Shown piece by piece: positions 21,166 through 31,894 of a DNA stretch of 64,000 nt; the stretch's first letter is position 1, and each line of letters begins with the position of its first letter. The position numbers were made by a program, and so were the translations under genes. The notes under the pieces were generated by a model, which did no database searches, was not told the origin of the DNA, and saw only the letters and a list, made by a program, of their open reading frames with translations. Origin of the DNA: Rhyacophila brunnea (taxonomy: Eukaryota > Arthropoda > Insecta > Trichoptera > Rhyacophilidae); contig JAGYXB010001100.1 of the NCBI GenBank assembly GCA_022495005.1, positions 2,108,001 through 2,172,000 of the forward strand. Direction: 5' to 3'.

Positions 21166-21997
21166 CAGTGGCGTACCCATGGGGGGGGGGCAAGGGGCCC
21201 TGGCACAGGTACACCGAGTGCAATAGACAAAAGACCGATAAACGAGAAATTAGGCTTTGTTGTGTTGAGTAGGTTTGTGTATAAGTAAAATGCACTAATA
21301 CTTTTTTTGTCCATTTTCAATTAATATTTTGGAACCACGGTGGCCGCGCGGCTAAAGCTTTGGACTATTATAACGCCGTGGGTCCCAGGTTCGAATCCTG
21401 GGTCTGGCAAGTACACATATTGTTTTCCAATTTGTGGGTGTCAGTGTATGGACCTAATAGGTTGAGCAAGTGGCTGACATCCATTTCTCGTAAAAAACAA
21501 AATCTGTCAATACAAACCTCTACTCTGTGGAGGCCCATATGATCCTATTAGGATCGGACATGGTCGAAATATTAAAAAACCAAAAATCGACGATAAACAT
21601 TCGGCGAAAAGAACGACTACACCCACTAGTCGGTGGTAGTGTAAGTCAAAAGAACATTTTTTTTCAGTGGAATTCGGCATAAATATTGTAGTTCTCTAGA
21701 TCAAGCAGGTGGCACAGCCGATAATATTTGAGTAATATTTTAGCATACTAGGCGCACATGTCCATCATGGTCGCTGTTAGTCACTTCCAATCCGGCAGTC
21801 GCTGATGACACGCTCAACGGTTACCGCCGTTATGCCTCCAATATAATAAAAACTAGGAGAAACTGTACAAATATACCGCCGTGTATTGTGAAAATATGTA
21901 AAAATAATTATATGAAGAAGAAAAAGAGCCTATGGGACTAATTTACATTGTCCTCCTTGCCCCCTCCCCCCAATATTAAATCTTGAGTGCGCCACTG
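21166..21997. mobile_element. hAT element, CAGTGGCGTACCC family, with nested SINE
   Basis: CAGTGGCGTACCCATGGGGG and ...TTGAGTGCGCCACTG are the termini. Flanks CTTTTGTA (21158-21165) and CTTTTATA (21998-22005) match at 7 of 8. Long G and C runs lie just inside the ends. A SINE-B copy is inserted at about 21336-21567. No transposase was seen. Confidence 0.8.
21336..21567 (+). mobile_element. SINE-B, tRNA-derived
   Basis: The tRNA-like head GGTGGCCGCGCGGCTAAAGC is followed by a B box (AGGTTCGAATCCTGGG). The conserved body includes TTGAGCAAGTGGCTGACATC and CTCTGTGGAGGCCCATATGA. It ends with the palindrome GATCCTATTAGGATC and GGACATGGTCGAAA. Related copies: 33478-33712, 42944-43173, 56081-56222 and 60477-60996. 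Confidence 0.85.
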
Positions 21998-22068
21998 CTT
22001 TTATATATATGCTCATAATGTGCCACTTATAAGTTTAAAAACTACGAATAACTTTTGGGTCCTGTCAT

Positions 22069-22347
22069 ATGTTTCAACCAGGGAACTCAGTTTATGTGGT
22101 TTCAACATTCATCACACTGTCAGTCCGATGGATTATCAGTATATTATGTAATTTGGTTTTAATAATTTTATTATGTAAATTACATGAGTCAACTATCGTA
22201 GAACGCACGGTTCCCTCTAAAAGCGTTGAAGTGGAAAGCGGTTCATCATCACTGATTTACGGCGAAACATTTTGTTACGAAAGTATGTTTTCCTTGGATT
22301 GTGAAACTATAGATAGCCGAGTTTTGCTTCATATCCGAAAACACTGA
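22069..22347 (+). CDS. Hypothetical ORF, 92 codons, one membrane segment
   Basis: An ATG-initiated frame lies between a hAT copy ending at 21997 and a MITE fragment starting at 22376. About residues 22-40 (SVRWIISILCNLVLIILLC) could form a membrane helix; the rest is hydrophilic with several Cys and Ser. It belongs to no repeat family seen in the window. I recognise no homolog, see no TATA box or splice signals, and it may be chance or one exon of something larger. Confidence 0.25.
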   Translation: MFQPGNSVYVVSTFITLSVRWIISILCNLVLIILLCKLHESTIVERTVPSKSVEVESGSSSLIYGETFCYESMFSLDCETIDSRVLLHIRKH

Positions 22348-22375
22348 TAAATTAATGGCCCTGTTATAAATACCC

Positions 22376-22456
22376 AGCGCTCGAAATATGCAATTTTCAC
22401 CAACCGGAGCGCTCAAGCTAATTTTCCGAAAATATTTAAGTGAGTGTTATTCTTTA
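22376..22456. mobile_element. GCTCGAAATG-family MITE, left fragment
   Basis: CAGCGCTCGAAATATGCAAT with the following CCAACCGGAGCGCTC. It is cut off where a TTACAAG element begins at 22457, and the other end was not found beyond that element. Confidence 0.65.
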
Positions 22457-22913
22457 TTACAACGTTTTTATTAGGTCGTATTCTTATTTGTCCGGTAGTT
22501 GTTTATCCAGTACAAATCTTGCAATCGATTTTTAACTAACTACCCGACTAGCTAGACATTTGAAACTTTTAGAATATATCAGAACACGATGCCAATGCAT
22601 TCTTGTAATACTTTTAGCCGTCTTTAAGTAGAATTGAATTCATTTTCAGTTAATTCTGTTTTGTATGAAAAGTTATTTCGGAAAAAATCCGTAATCCAAT
22701 CCACTATTATTGGTTGCTAGGGTCCTACCAACTAAATTATTAATATATACGTGCATTACTATGGAAATCAATATGAAATGTCAAAATGACATTTCAGTAT
22801 TATTTCTATGAAGTACAAATTTTTTTGATCGTTTAAGCTAGTCAAGTCAAGTTTATATGATTCAACAGAAAATTTAAAAACGTTGTATATAAAAAGTTAT
22901 TTTTATCTTGTAA
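22457..22913 (-). mobile_element. TTACAAG-family DNA element (inverted)
   Basis: Starts TTACAACGTTTTTATTAGG and ends TTTTATCTTGTAA. It is the reverse complement of 13927-14408, with the AAATGTCAAAATGACATTT hairpin. Non-coding. Confidence 0.78.
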
Positions 22914-23036
22914 TTATTGTTACATACAACATACATGCATATCTGGTAGATACTGAAGATTATGGCAAGAAAGGTTTATCAGTGCCGCAGAAGGATCATT
23001 TCATTTCTACTAAATATACCTTCAATATTTCTTTTA

Positions 23037-23394
23037 TCTACCGCCCATAAAGAGTATGTTATGCGCATCTATTCTATACACAAGACTTTCGGCCGCTACG
23101 GCAGCTATCTAGGGTAGGTTTGTATCGGAGTATTAGCACTTATTGTAACAATTACAATAAGTTAGTTGTAATTGTTACAATGAGTAGTATGTTTTAACAG
23201 CACCTCTTTTGGCTGTGGTAAATTTTAGAGTGAGATAGACAGTTTAAACTGTTTGCACGGCTAAATTATTGTAATTGTTACAAAATACGTGTTAATACTT
23301 CGATACAAACCTACCCTAGATAGCTGCCGTAGCGGCCGTAAGCAGTCTTGTGTATAGAATAGATGCGCATAGTATACTCTTTATGGGCGGTAGA
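23037..23394. mobile_element. Foldback MITE, ATCTACCGCCCATAAAG family
   Basis: Arms of about 110 bp at each end are inverted. They share TCTACCGCCCATAAAGAGTA, GCGCATCTATTCTATACACA and AGCTATCTAGGGTAGG. TA flanks both sides (23035-23036, 23395-23396), consistent with a Tc1/mariner-type TA duplication. The centre contains several inverted TTGTAACAATTACAA motifs. A relative lies at about 37050-37750. Confidence 0.78.
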
Positions 23395-23746
23395 TATGAT
23401 AGATATATATGCCTACACCATGGCCTTCACAATGTGGGGGGCTGACAGTACTCTATCCTGGGGGACCGGCGTAGTGGGTGGACCAGTTAAGTGAGATAAA
23501 CACACTCCACAAATTTGCTCTAATAGTAAAAAAGTCGAGTGGATTTTGATTTTATAATACTTTTTAGTCCGACTATTATGCCATATATAAATATGGCGAA
23601 GGGTCGCATGTTACTTGACTATCAAAAAGGGGGTCACGATCAGTTCTTCATGATATGAGTGCCGATAATTTAAATGGATTTATTAAAAAATACCAAAAAT
23701 CGTTAAAAAACACGGAATACCCTTTATTTTAGACGGAACCCTAGAG

Positions 23747-24535
23747 CAGGGGGGGGCAAACTTTTTGGATGGAGGGCCAAATTCAAGAATTCAAAATGAG
23801 CGGCGGGCCCCAAGCAAAATACCATTTTTAGATATACACTCTTTATTATCACGAAAAATAAACATTACAAAAAAATTAATGAGAATAATGAAACTGTTGT
23901 ACATTTTTGAACATTTTTTTAAATTCAGGTGTTAATTTTGTAGTTGATATTCTCAAAACTGCTTCTAAATGGGCATCGGAGATATTTGATCGTAAAGAAT
24001 TTTTATTGAGGTTCATGATCGGACATGTTTGTTCACATAATACCTATATAGGTTGATCCAAAAATAACGAACATTTTTCTTGCATAATCTTTAAGTTGGT
24101 CGAATTTGTTGGAATTAAGGGCATTGTAAAATTTGGAGACTTCTTCACGACGATGCAATTCTCTTAAATCAGTGTCACACTGCAGATCAATAATCTCAAG
24201 TTGTAGCTCTGTCGGTACACTATCAATATCCATTGATCTACATACAATACATCCAGAGCGAGATTACAATCCGAAATTTCTTTCCATTCATTCCCAATCG
24301 ATGTTCAACGTAGAAATTAGTGGTTATATAGTGTGAGACGAGACGCAAGGAAGACGTACTGAGATAACAGATTTACGAAACAACAAATTCTTTAAAGTTT
24401 AATCTATTATTAATATTTTTTAAAAAATTATAAAAAAGTTATTCGTAATCAGAAGTACAATTAATAATGGCGGGCCGCAAAAAAATACCCGGCGGGCCAC
24501 ATGCGGCCCGCGGGCCGCAGTTTGCCCCCCCCCTG
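23747..24535 (-). mobile_element. hAT element, CAGGGGGGGCAAACT family (copy B)
   Basis: CAGGGGGGGGCAAACTTTTT and ...CAGTTTGCCCCCCCCCTG termini; the 8-bp duplication CCCTAGAG is at 23739-23746 and 24536-24543. Inverted relative to copy A (12258-12951). Confidence 0.93.
23880..24240 (-). pseudogene. hAT transposase C-terminal remnant (copy B)
   Basis: The minus strand reads DIDSVPTELQLEIIDLQCDT, DLRELHRREEVSKFYNALNS and NKFDQLKDYARKMFVIFGST, then is frameshifted before the CE..FS block, with the downstream RSNISDAH part in another frame near 23990. It is the same region as copy A but independently broken. Confidence 0.8.
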
Positions 24536-24668
24536 CCCTAGAGTTTCATGGATTTACATTTGGGGAATACTACTATAGAACATTACACTGTGATGAACCT
24601 ATACGATAGGTTGGCGGGGGCCGCCAAACATTGTGGCCTGTGGTCCCTCTTCAGGATGTGGGGGCCAT

Positions 24669-25020
24669 TTATCTAATTTAGAGCCGCGTTTTGACATAAT
24701 TCTTTCTCAAAATCAAATGCATCCTTCTCACTAAAAAATTCTTATCTATATTACCCATACATATATTATTTATTTGCTGTGTCACAAAATAAAAACCAGT
24801 GTGCCGCCAGGTCAGGTAAAAAGGTTTGGCAGCTACTGTGTGAGACGGAATGATTGTCTCGAGACTCCGGTCATTTCGAGCCCTGAAAATAAACTCTTTC
24901 GTGGACTCTTCTCTCATTGGGCCGAATGGTCTGATTTAGTGTAAAAATAAAAAGAAAAATATAATTTTCTTTTAAATAAAATAAATATTAAGTAGCTGCA
25001 ATAACTTAATATAATAATAA
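24669..25020. other. Spacer with two hAT-end fragments
   Basis: AGTGTGCCGCCAGGTCAGG with AGGTTTGGCAGCTACTG (24800-24840) resembles the end at 8999-9078. GACGGAATGATTGTCTCGAG through TCATTTCGAGCCCTG (24843-24887) resembles a GCTCGAAATG-family end. The rest is AT-rich. Confidence 0.5.
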
Positions 25021-25488
25021 TTACAAGAAAAAAAAACTTTTTATATACAACGTTTTAAAATTTTCTGTTGAATTATTTATTACCTATGCTCAATATGATC
25101 AAACTAGTACTTGATATGAAGTAAATAAAAAAACAAACAAATATAGAATACTGAAATTTCATTTTGATTTCCATAGTAACGTACGTATATATTAATAATT
25201 TAGTTGCTAGGACCACCTCCTTAGCAACTAATAATAGTCTTTTACTTTATACGGATTTTTCTGAAATAACTTTCCATACAAAACAGAATTAACTGAAAAT
25301 GAATTCAATTCTTCTTAAAGATGGCTAAAAGTATTAAAAGAATGCATTGGCATCGTGTACTGATATAATATGCTAACAGTTTCAAATGTCTAGCTAGTTG
25401 GGAATTTAGTTAAAAATCGATTGCAAGATTTGTACTGGACAAACAACCACCGGACAAACAAGAATACGAGCTAATAAAAACGTTGTAA
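25021..25488 (+). mobile_element. TTACAAG-family DNA element
   Basis: TTACAAGAAAAAAAAACTTT to AAAAACGTTGTAA, with the family's GTTGCTAGG and CATTGGCATCGTG blocks. Non-coding, about 468 bp. Confidence 0.78.
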
Positions 25489-25822
25489 TAATACAACCGA
25501 TTAACTTAAAACTTTTTATTTACAATATTCACAACATTTTAACGGTTTTTCTTCTGCGTTGTTACGAATTAATGGCCATGATGTCATTGCAAAATGCATT
25601 TAATTTTGCTGCATAACTATTATCTATAATGAAGAACATCCTTAATAAAAAAATCGCATAAAATACTTCAGACAATATTAATTCATATGTTGACATTTAT
25701 ATTCTGTTCGCGTTTTTATGATAGCCATCAAAGACTTTGTTAGGTTACTGTCATAAAAACGTGAACTTTTTATTTTATTAAATTTTAATCTTTGCTTGTT
25801 TTTATTTGTCAATAATGTGTTG
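25489..25822. other. AT-rich spacer, nothing recognised
   Basis: No signals were seen. Confidence 0.45.
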
Positions 25823-25832
25823 CAGTGGTGAT

Positions 25833-26546
25833 TAGGAATTCCAATCCCGGGATCCCGAGCTATTTTCGATACCTATGAATCCCGGGATCGATAAACATAA
25901 TCCCGAAACTTTCGGGATTGATTTTTTTATCAATTTTTATGGAAAATAAAATAAAAACGAAAATATAACAGAAAAAATACTTTTATAACAAATAACTACA
26001 TTAGAAATAAACTGAGTTTGAATGAAATTTGATTTGTACCCATGTGTAAGTTGCCGATTCATTTTAGTTTTTCACATAAATTAACAAAAATGAGAAAGAT
26101 TGGAAAAACAATGCTTCGCACTATTAACCAAGTAATTCCACCATGATCTCATACGTTTTACGGCAGTTTCATATTTGGCTAATTAGATTTATGAAGCGGA
26201 AAGGCCATAAGTACACCATGATTTGCTTTACTATTTTAAATCTCGCTAGCCCATTCATTAAGTCCTTACTATCAGAAACAGCAATCTTATATTAAGTTCA
26301 CATTATTATTTATATTACAATATTATTTTTACTCCATTAAACTTATGTGTTTCCAAGATTGAACGTATACAATATTAACAATAAATGTCTTAAATAGTAT
26401 AAATTATACTAGATTTATTTTTAACCGATTTTATCAATGTTATTTGTAAATATATTTTTTTTATATTAACAATGGAAAAAAATGTGAATCCCGGGATTGT
26501 CAAATTGTAATCCCGAAATTCCGGGATCAGAATTTTGGCTCGGGAT
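25833..26546. mobile_element. hAT-like element, TAGGGATCCCGAG family (copy 2, nested)
   Basis: Starts TAGGAATTCCAATCCCGGGA and ends near GGCTCGGGAT. It is the inverted counterpart of 11224-11961, with the same ATCCCGGGAT clusters and interior (CCATGTGTAAGTTGCCGATT, GTACACCATGATTTGC-like). The flanks GTGGTGAT and TGGATGAT match only partly as an aged 8-bp duplication. Confidence 0.78.
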
Positions 26547-26851
26547 TGGATGATGCGGGGATTCCACATAAATATAGCACACTAAACTTTGTCAGTAAAG
26601 TTATACTTATTTGTTTTCATTGAACTAAGAATACAAATTAATTGCAGGTGGAATTGATTAGTTTTATAAATTCAATTAAAATTAATCCTTGGCTGGAGCG
26701 AATCATAATAGTAGAGCTGATAGGCTGTGAAGATTCGACAAAAATAATTATTTGTTTCAAACTTCAAACTTATTTGTTTTCATTGGACTAAGAATACAGA
26801 TTTCAGATTGTTGTTAAAATTCTCCTAACCAAACCATAATAAATGTAATAA

Positions 26852-27296
26852 TTACAAGATTTAAAATAACTTTTTATATACAACGTTTTTAAATTTTCTG
26901 TTGAATCAATAAACTTGACTAGCTTAAACGATCAAAAAAAATTGTATTTGATAGAAATAATACTGAAATGTCATTTTGACATTTCATATTGATTTCCATA
27001 GTAACGCACGTATATATTAATAATTTAGTTGCTAGAACCCCAAACCCCTAGCAACCAATAATAGTGGATTGGATTACGGATTTCTTCCGAAATAATTTTT
27101 CATACAAAACAGAATTAACTGAAAATGAATTCAATTCTACTTAAAGATGGCTAAAAGTATTAAAAAAATGCATTGGCATCGTGTTCTGATATATTCTATA
27201 GGTTTTAAATGTCTAGCTAGTCGGGAAGTTAATTAAAAATTCATTGCAAGATTTGTACCGGACAAATAAGAATACAAGCTAAGAAAAACGTTGTAA
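26852..27296 (+). mobile_element. TTACAAG-family DNA element with clear 8-bp duplication
   Basis: TTACAAGAT to AACGTTGTAA. TGTAATAA is duplicated exactly at 26844-26851 and 27297-27304, suggesting hAT-type integration for this family. Other copies do not confirm it, and the AT-rich site makes chance possible. Confidence 0.8.
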
Positions 27297-27546
27297 TGTA
27301 ATAAAATATTCTTCTATCTATAAATTATCTAAAGTTATGTAGGTATGATTTAATGGCGTAATTTTAGATATTTTATAGATAGACTAATGAGTTATCTAAT
27401 ATCTATTATGGTATTAAAAATTAATGAATACCATCAGCAATTTCTATTCTTAGTTCAATGAAAACAAATAATTAGTATGTCTAACACAGTTTATTGGGAA
27501 CTATTTATATTGGATCTAAAGAGCTCGCCTCCACCTGTCGCCACTG

Positions 27547-27807
27547 GTACCTATGTTGTGTCTACTGCAGAGCTCCCCAACAGCGTTTTATAATTTAGTG
27601 TTTTTCTTGTCAGATCTGGCATTTTTCAGATGTCATCTTGCCTGAAAAAAACAATGTATAATTATTATAGAGTCAATGTTTGGAGTACCGGACCTCCCCC
27701 AAAATTAAAGAATTCATCGTGACTGCATTGTTTGGTGCTAATTTCAAATCTCTTGAACGTTTGCGAAATTTGAGCGTGACAGAAAACTTAACAGAAAAAT
27801 AAAAATA
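27547..27807. other. Spacer with a possible hAT terminus
   Basis: CAGAGCTCCCCAAC near 27571 resembles a hAT end. No partner. Confidence 0.3.
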
Positions 27808-28515
27808 CAGTCGAACTTAGTTATTACGAGGAAGATGGGACCAACCATTTCCCACTGAAGAAGAAAGCCGATACATTACACGACTGGTCCTACTCTTCGC
27901 CCCTCTCGTTGTCTATGGCTGACCTGTCATTGTCTATAGAGTGCGCATACTGACGCGTCTATCGTGTTCACTTGTTGGAGTATTCTTTCAGATTGTTTTA
28001 ACTTATCTTGGAGACCTTGGAGACCCTGGAATTCATCTGATTTAGTGGTTCTGTGTTATTAATAATTGGAAGTAACGATCAAAGTAAGCCTTGACACAGG
28101 GAATGGTTTGATTTGGATAGATGAGTTAAATGATAAATAATACACTAGCATTAATACACTTTCTACAAATGTAATGCATAGATCAATGCTACATATTTTT
28201 TGGAAATCGATATTATCACCGGTTTTTGTGTGAAGGACTAGTATGACTTTGACAGCTGATGAATAACAGGAATGTATATTATTTATAAATAATACTGATA
28301 GTCAATATATTTAATTTGAGAATTTTCCATAATTCAATTTGAAACGAGAAAGCGCGCGAATCAATATGTCAAGCAATGTGGGATCTGATTTTGACAGCTG
28401 AAAAGTGGACCACTCATTGCTTGTGCCAAAAGTTATGCTCAGGCTTTATTAATCTAAAGATGGCGGTGTACTGACTGAATTTGCTCGTTATAAGCACTAC
28501 TCGTTATATCAGAGA
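27808..28515. mobile_element. Possible pogo/Tigger-like element (weak)
   Basis: CAGTCGAACTTAGTTATTAC at the left resembles the start of pogo-type TIRs. ACTCGTTATATCAG with GCTCGTTATAAG at about 28485-28515 could be a degenerate inverse end. No transposase signal was found. Confidence 0.3.
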
Positions 28516-29414
28516 ATGGACATTTTTTAATGAGCGGTCACATAACACAAAAAGTCGTAATTCAAACAAGAATGGAAGTAGAATATGGAACATCTGAAAA
28601 CCATCGTAAAAATCTCGAAACAAGCATGGCATTTATAAACTACAAAATAAGTTATTTATTGTAATGAACGTTGGTAGGTACATACTGACTTAAAGCTTGA
28701 ATTTTTTACATGAAATTTCAACCATATGCGTGGATACTTTTTAAATGTTGTCGGCGAAAACACCAATTAGGTACTACTTAGACACTTAACTAGTGTCAGA
28801 AACGTAATCCGATCCCGGCGGCATCGGTCTACGGTCGGATTTTATTGCTTAGGGTCGAAAATGTTTTTAAAGGATCGACACGTTAACAGTTTTAAGAAAG
28901 TTTTTGACGATATTTTTGCTCAGTATATCCGATAAGTAGCTCGTTATAAAAGTATGTAAGTATGTATGGAGAAAATCATAAACTAAAATGTCAACGAATG
29001 ATCCCCATATATAGCCAAAAAATGAGGCTTCACTGGGTGTATAATTTATCGGTAAATTTGCCGTTTTCAAATAAAATCAGTTTAATGTAAATTTTTCATT
29101 TATCGTGGGTAAGTAATTTCATTTGCATATTTTATTTGACTCACAAACTCCTAAAATGATATAAATTTACTTAGCGGCTGTCAGATAATGAATTAATAAA
29201 GTAGTAAAATAAACAGGTTTGTTTCTGAAATCTCTGGGATATACTGGGAGTGAAATACTTTTCGGTTTCGATATTAATTTTATGTCATTAATTTATTTTA
29301 TGGTGTTAACTGTCAATTTATGGTGGAAATGCATTGTATTAATAATTAAATAAGAAGCAATATTTTGAAGCTGACGAAACCGGTCCAGAATAATATTAAA
29401 AGACTGGAGTTAAC
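28516..29414. other. AT-rich spacer, nothing recognised
   Basis: The 67-codon minus frame at 28867-29070 has no motif. Confidence 0.4.
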
Positions 29415-29470
29415 CAGTGGCGAAGGCTGACTATTGGAAAGAGGTAGGCTGTGGAAATCTGATAAAAAGA
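29415..29470 (+). mobile_element. CAGTGGCGA-family terminal fragment
   Basis: CAGTGGCGAAGGCTGA...GAGGTAGGCTGTGGAAATC matches the left end at 52017. Confidence 0.6.
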
Positions 29471-29496
29471 TATTATTTTTTTCTTTTTTTTCTATT

Positions 29497-30067
29497 TATG
29501 GTATTTTCAGAGCATAACTCTGGACATTCCTTAAACGTTGTAGATAATGTATTTATATAATTTTGGATGTTTAAGGATGATTAAGGATGTTTATCACATT
29601 TCAATGGTTAAAGACATAGCTTATAATCAGTATCTTTAGAATTATCTTCAAATGTCTTAATCGTGCCGTGTAATTGTTGTCAAATTTGGGATCACAGCGA
29701 TTATAAAATATATTTTTTTATCGTAAATATTTCACTATATTACGTTAACATTAATTTTACTAATGGTTTTATAAATGCGTTTAAAAATTAATAAACCTAA
29801 AAAATCTCAACACCACTGCACATGGACGTACTGAAATATGACTATATTCTAAAACATTAGAGCGAGAGGTTTAAAAGAATAAGTACTATTTTATGTAATA
29901 AAAATTCTTTATGCAGTCATCAAATGTTTAAAATAAATATAAAGGATAATAAGGCTTCAAAATTATATAAATAGATTATCTACAACGTTTAAGGAATGTC
30001 CAGAGTTATGCTCTGAAAATACCATAAAAGCTCCATTTTGACCTATGCTGAGCATGTGGGCCGTTAT
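29497..30067 (-). mobile_element. P2 family, copy with deleted left arm
   Basis: A short left-arm remnant (29497-29575) is followed after GGATGTTTAAGGATG by an almost complete right arm ending GCTGAGCATGTGGGCCGTTA. Thus the palindrome collapsed internally. The ORF starting at 30045 begins inside this terminus. Confidence 0.78.
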
Positions 30068-30378
30068 TGTAAAATTGGTAATGTTCTCCTGTATAACAAT
30101 ATTTTTTTTACTAATTTTAGCAAAGAGTTTGGACTCGATAGAGAAGTTTTATACACATTCCGCAGTTCGATTTTCGAATCGAACAATAATTAGGTATTTA
30201 TATTATGTGGTTGTATTGATGTTTATTATCTTTGTGTTTTGTTGGCAGTCCCGAAAAAAATGGAGGCTCGCGCTAAGTTGCTTTGTTCACATTTTCAGTG
30301 TTTTACGTGATAATTCATCTTAAAAATAATGGTCAATGTTTTGATTGACTGGCTACATAAAAATGTCAAGTAAGTAAG
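30068..30378. other. Spacer with hydrophobic open frame
   Basis: A 92-codon frame (30045-30323) is very hydrophobic and starts inside a P2 terminus. I find no reason to call it a gene. Confidence 0.35.
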
Positions 30379-30380
30379 TA

Positions 30381-30962
30381 CGAGGGTGGGTCAATAAGTC
30401 CTTAGAAAAGCCGACAGGTGGCGCGACTAGTACTGTAAGCGGTTTGTTTTCATGCAGCGGCACTACCGATTCAGTATGCTGCGAAGTTTCAATCAGATTG
30501 GTCGGGTTGTTGTGTGTTTCTCGTACATTTAAAAAAAAAATTGCTTGTGGAAAATGGAAAAATGGAAAATGGAGAAAATTGAGTTTAGAGCTGTTATTAA
30601 ACATTTTAATATAAAAGGGTTAACAGCAAAAGAAATAAAAATGAGTTGGATTTAGTTCACGGCATATCTGCTCCTTCACTTGCAACTATTTATAACTGGT
30701 TAAATGAATTTAAACGTGGTCGTACATCAACAAAGGATGAACCACGCTCAGGACGTCCTGTAGAGGTGACTACACCAGAAATGATCAATAAAATCCACGA
30801 TATGGTGTTAACTGACCGAAGATTAAAGTTGAGTGAGATAATTGAGGTTACAGGGATCTCAAAAGGTAGCGTCATTTCTATTTTACATGACAAATTGGGC
30901 ATGAAAAAATTTCTGCAAGATGGGTGCCGCGTTTGCTCACAGTCGACAATAAACGCAATAGG
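30381..30962 (+). mobile_element. mariner element, 5' half
   Basis: Starts CGAGGGTGGGTCAATAAGTC after TA (30379-30380), a typical mariner TIR start. It holds the N-terminal half of the transposase and stops abruptly at 30962, where the end of a hAT copy begins. The 3' half, the catalytic domain and the second TIR are missing. Confidence 0.85.
30569..30955 (+). pseudogene. mariner transposase, N-terminal half
   Basis: ATG at 30569 opens EKIEFRAVIKHFNIKGLTAK, the first helix-turn-helix region. A frameshift near 30640 leads to ELDLVHGISAPSLATIYNW, LNEFKRGRTSTKDEPRSGRP (the linker), and ISKGSVISILHDKLGMKK (second HTH). After another shift near 30910 comes SARWVPRLLTVDNK, carrying the WVPxxL mariner signature. 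The DD34D catalytic core is lost, so it is inactive. Confidence 0.9.
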
Positions 30963-31135
30963 GTGGTACATTTACGAAACAAGAAATTCTTCAAAGTTTA
31001 ATCTATTGTCAATATTTTTTAAAAAATATATAAAAAAAGTTATTCGTAATCAGAAGTACAATTAATGATGGCGGGCCGCAAAAAAATACCCGGCGGGCCA
31101 CATGCGGCCCGCGGGCCGCAGTTTGCCCCCCCCTG
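30963..31135 (-). mobile_element. hAT element end, CAGGGGGGGCAAACT family (copy C)
   Basis: From ACATTTACGAAACAAGAAAT to CAGTTTGCCCCCCCCTG matches the terminal 170 bp of copy B (24367-24535) closely. It joins the mariner fragment directly. Confidence 0.88.
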
Positions 31136-31169
31136 GTCTAGTGTGTACTAATTATGTCGGATTTCCACA

Positions 31170-31460
31170 CCCTACTTCCACCCTTCCCCATTGGTGTACG
31201 CCGATGCAGCCATGTCACGAAAATCTTCTTACTGTTAGTACCTTTGAAGTCCAGGTTTGAATCTGTAGACCAGCCCGGGTATGCTGTAGCACCTGATCGC
31301 CCTCCATCGAGTGCCCGGATCTATGTCTCGATTCATTCCTTCTCAATCTCATGGTCTGGACTCCAGTCTTCATGTAAACGGAAACCGAGGATTTTTACAT
31401 GTTCCATCCTCTTTACAAGTCTCCTCTCAACGGGCAGATGAACATCTCCCACTCTTTATT
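31170..31460 (-). mobile_element. LINE reverse transcriptase fragment (RTE-like)
   Basis: The minus strand reads ERRLVKRMEHVKILGFRLHE and DWSPDHEIEKE, resembling the 'V...KYLG..L..D....EI' segment just after the RT catalytic core, followed by IRALDGGRSGAT. Short and broken; the clade is tentative. The adjacent AATTATGTCGGATTTCC stretch (31147-31190) resembles the end of the CAGTGGCGA family. Confidence 0.5.
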
Positions 31461-31886
31461 TACTGATAACTATAAAAACGGTTTTCATGCATTTTTTTAA
31501 ATAATGTATATTATTTAGTAATTCAACCATATGTTATTTTATTTGTAATACAAACAGCTCATATTTCTTTGTATTTTTCCTCCCCCAGCCAAATTTATTC
31601 AGTGTGTCATTAGGTAATCCTACCCTAATCGCAATTCGCAAACAAGACCATAATTTTATTTAAAGCGCTATTTCACCTATATAAATGTTTAGTTATGCAA
31701 ACTAAAATAGTATGTGTTTTGACCCCATTTTACGAAACTTTAAAAGGAAAGGGTCGTGAGTTGCACGGGAATATCAAACTGTTGTGTGCAATGAGGTTTG
31801 AAATTATATCGTTAGCATTATTTATAGACATGCTAATATTCGCAAAAAGTCCTCTGTCAGTTTTGTCAACTGAGTGAACTCAGTCA
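31461..31886. other. AT-rich spacer, nothing recognised
   Basis: A 60-codon frame at 31695 has no motif. Confidence 0.4.
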
Positions 31887-31894
31887 AAGCTCAC

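Larger units (their letters stand above)
23419..24668 (+). mobile_element. CATGGCC-family MITE interrupted by a hAT copy
   Basis: Left end CATGGCCTTCACAATGTGG at 23419; right end AGGATGTGGGGGCCAT near 24668. The middle is split at CCCTAGAG by the hAT element 23747-24535. No matching outer duplication was found. Confidence 0.75.
25823..27546. mobile_element. hAT-like element, CAGTGGCGA family, with two nested elements
   Basis: Left end CAGTGGTGAT (25823) is separated from its continuation (GATGCGGGGATTCCACATAA, about 26551) by the TAGGG element. The interior matches 52017-52942 (CACACTAAACTTTGTCAGT, TTTGTTTTCATTGAACTAAG, ATATTTTATAGATAGA). Right end GCCTCCACCTGTCGCCACTG ends at 27546. A TTACAAG element sits at 26852-27296. 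The outer duplication is not preserved. Confidence 0.7.

Noticed and set aside
30045..30323. 92-codon hydrophobic ORF as a membrane protein gene
   Set aside because: It starts inside a P2 transposon terminus and is mostly AT-driven hydrophobic residues.
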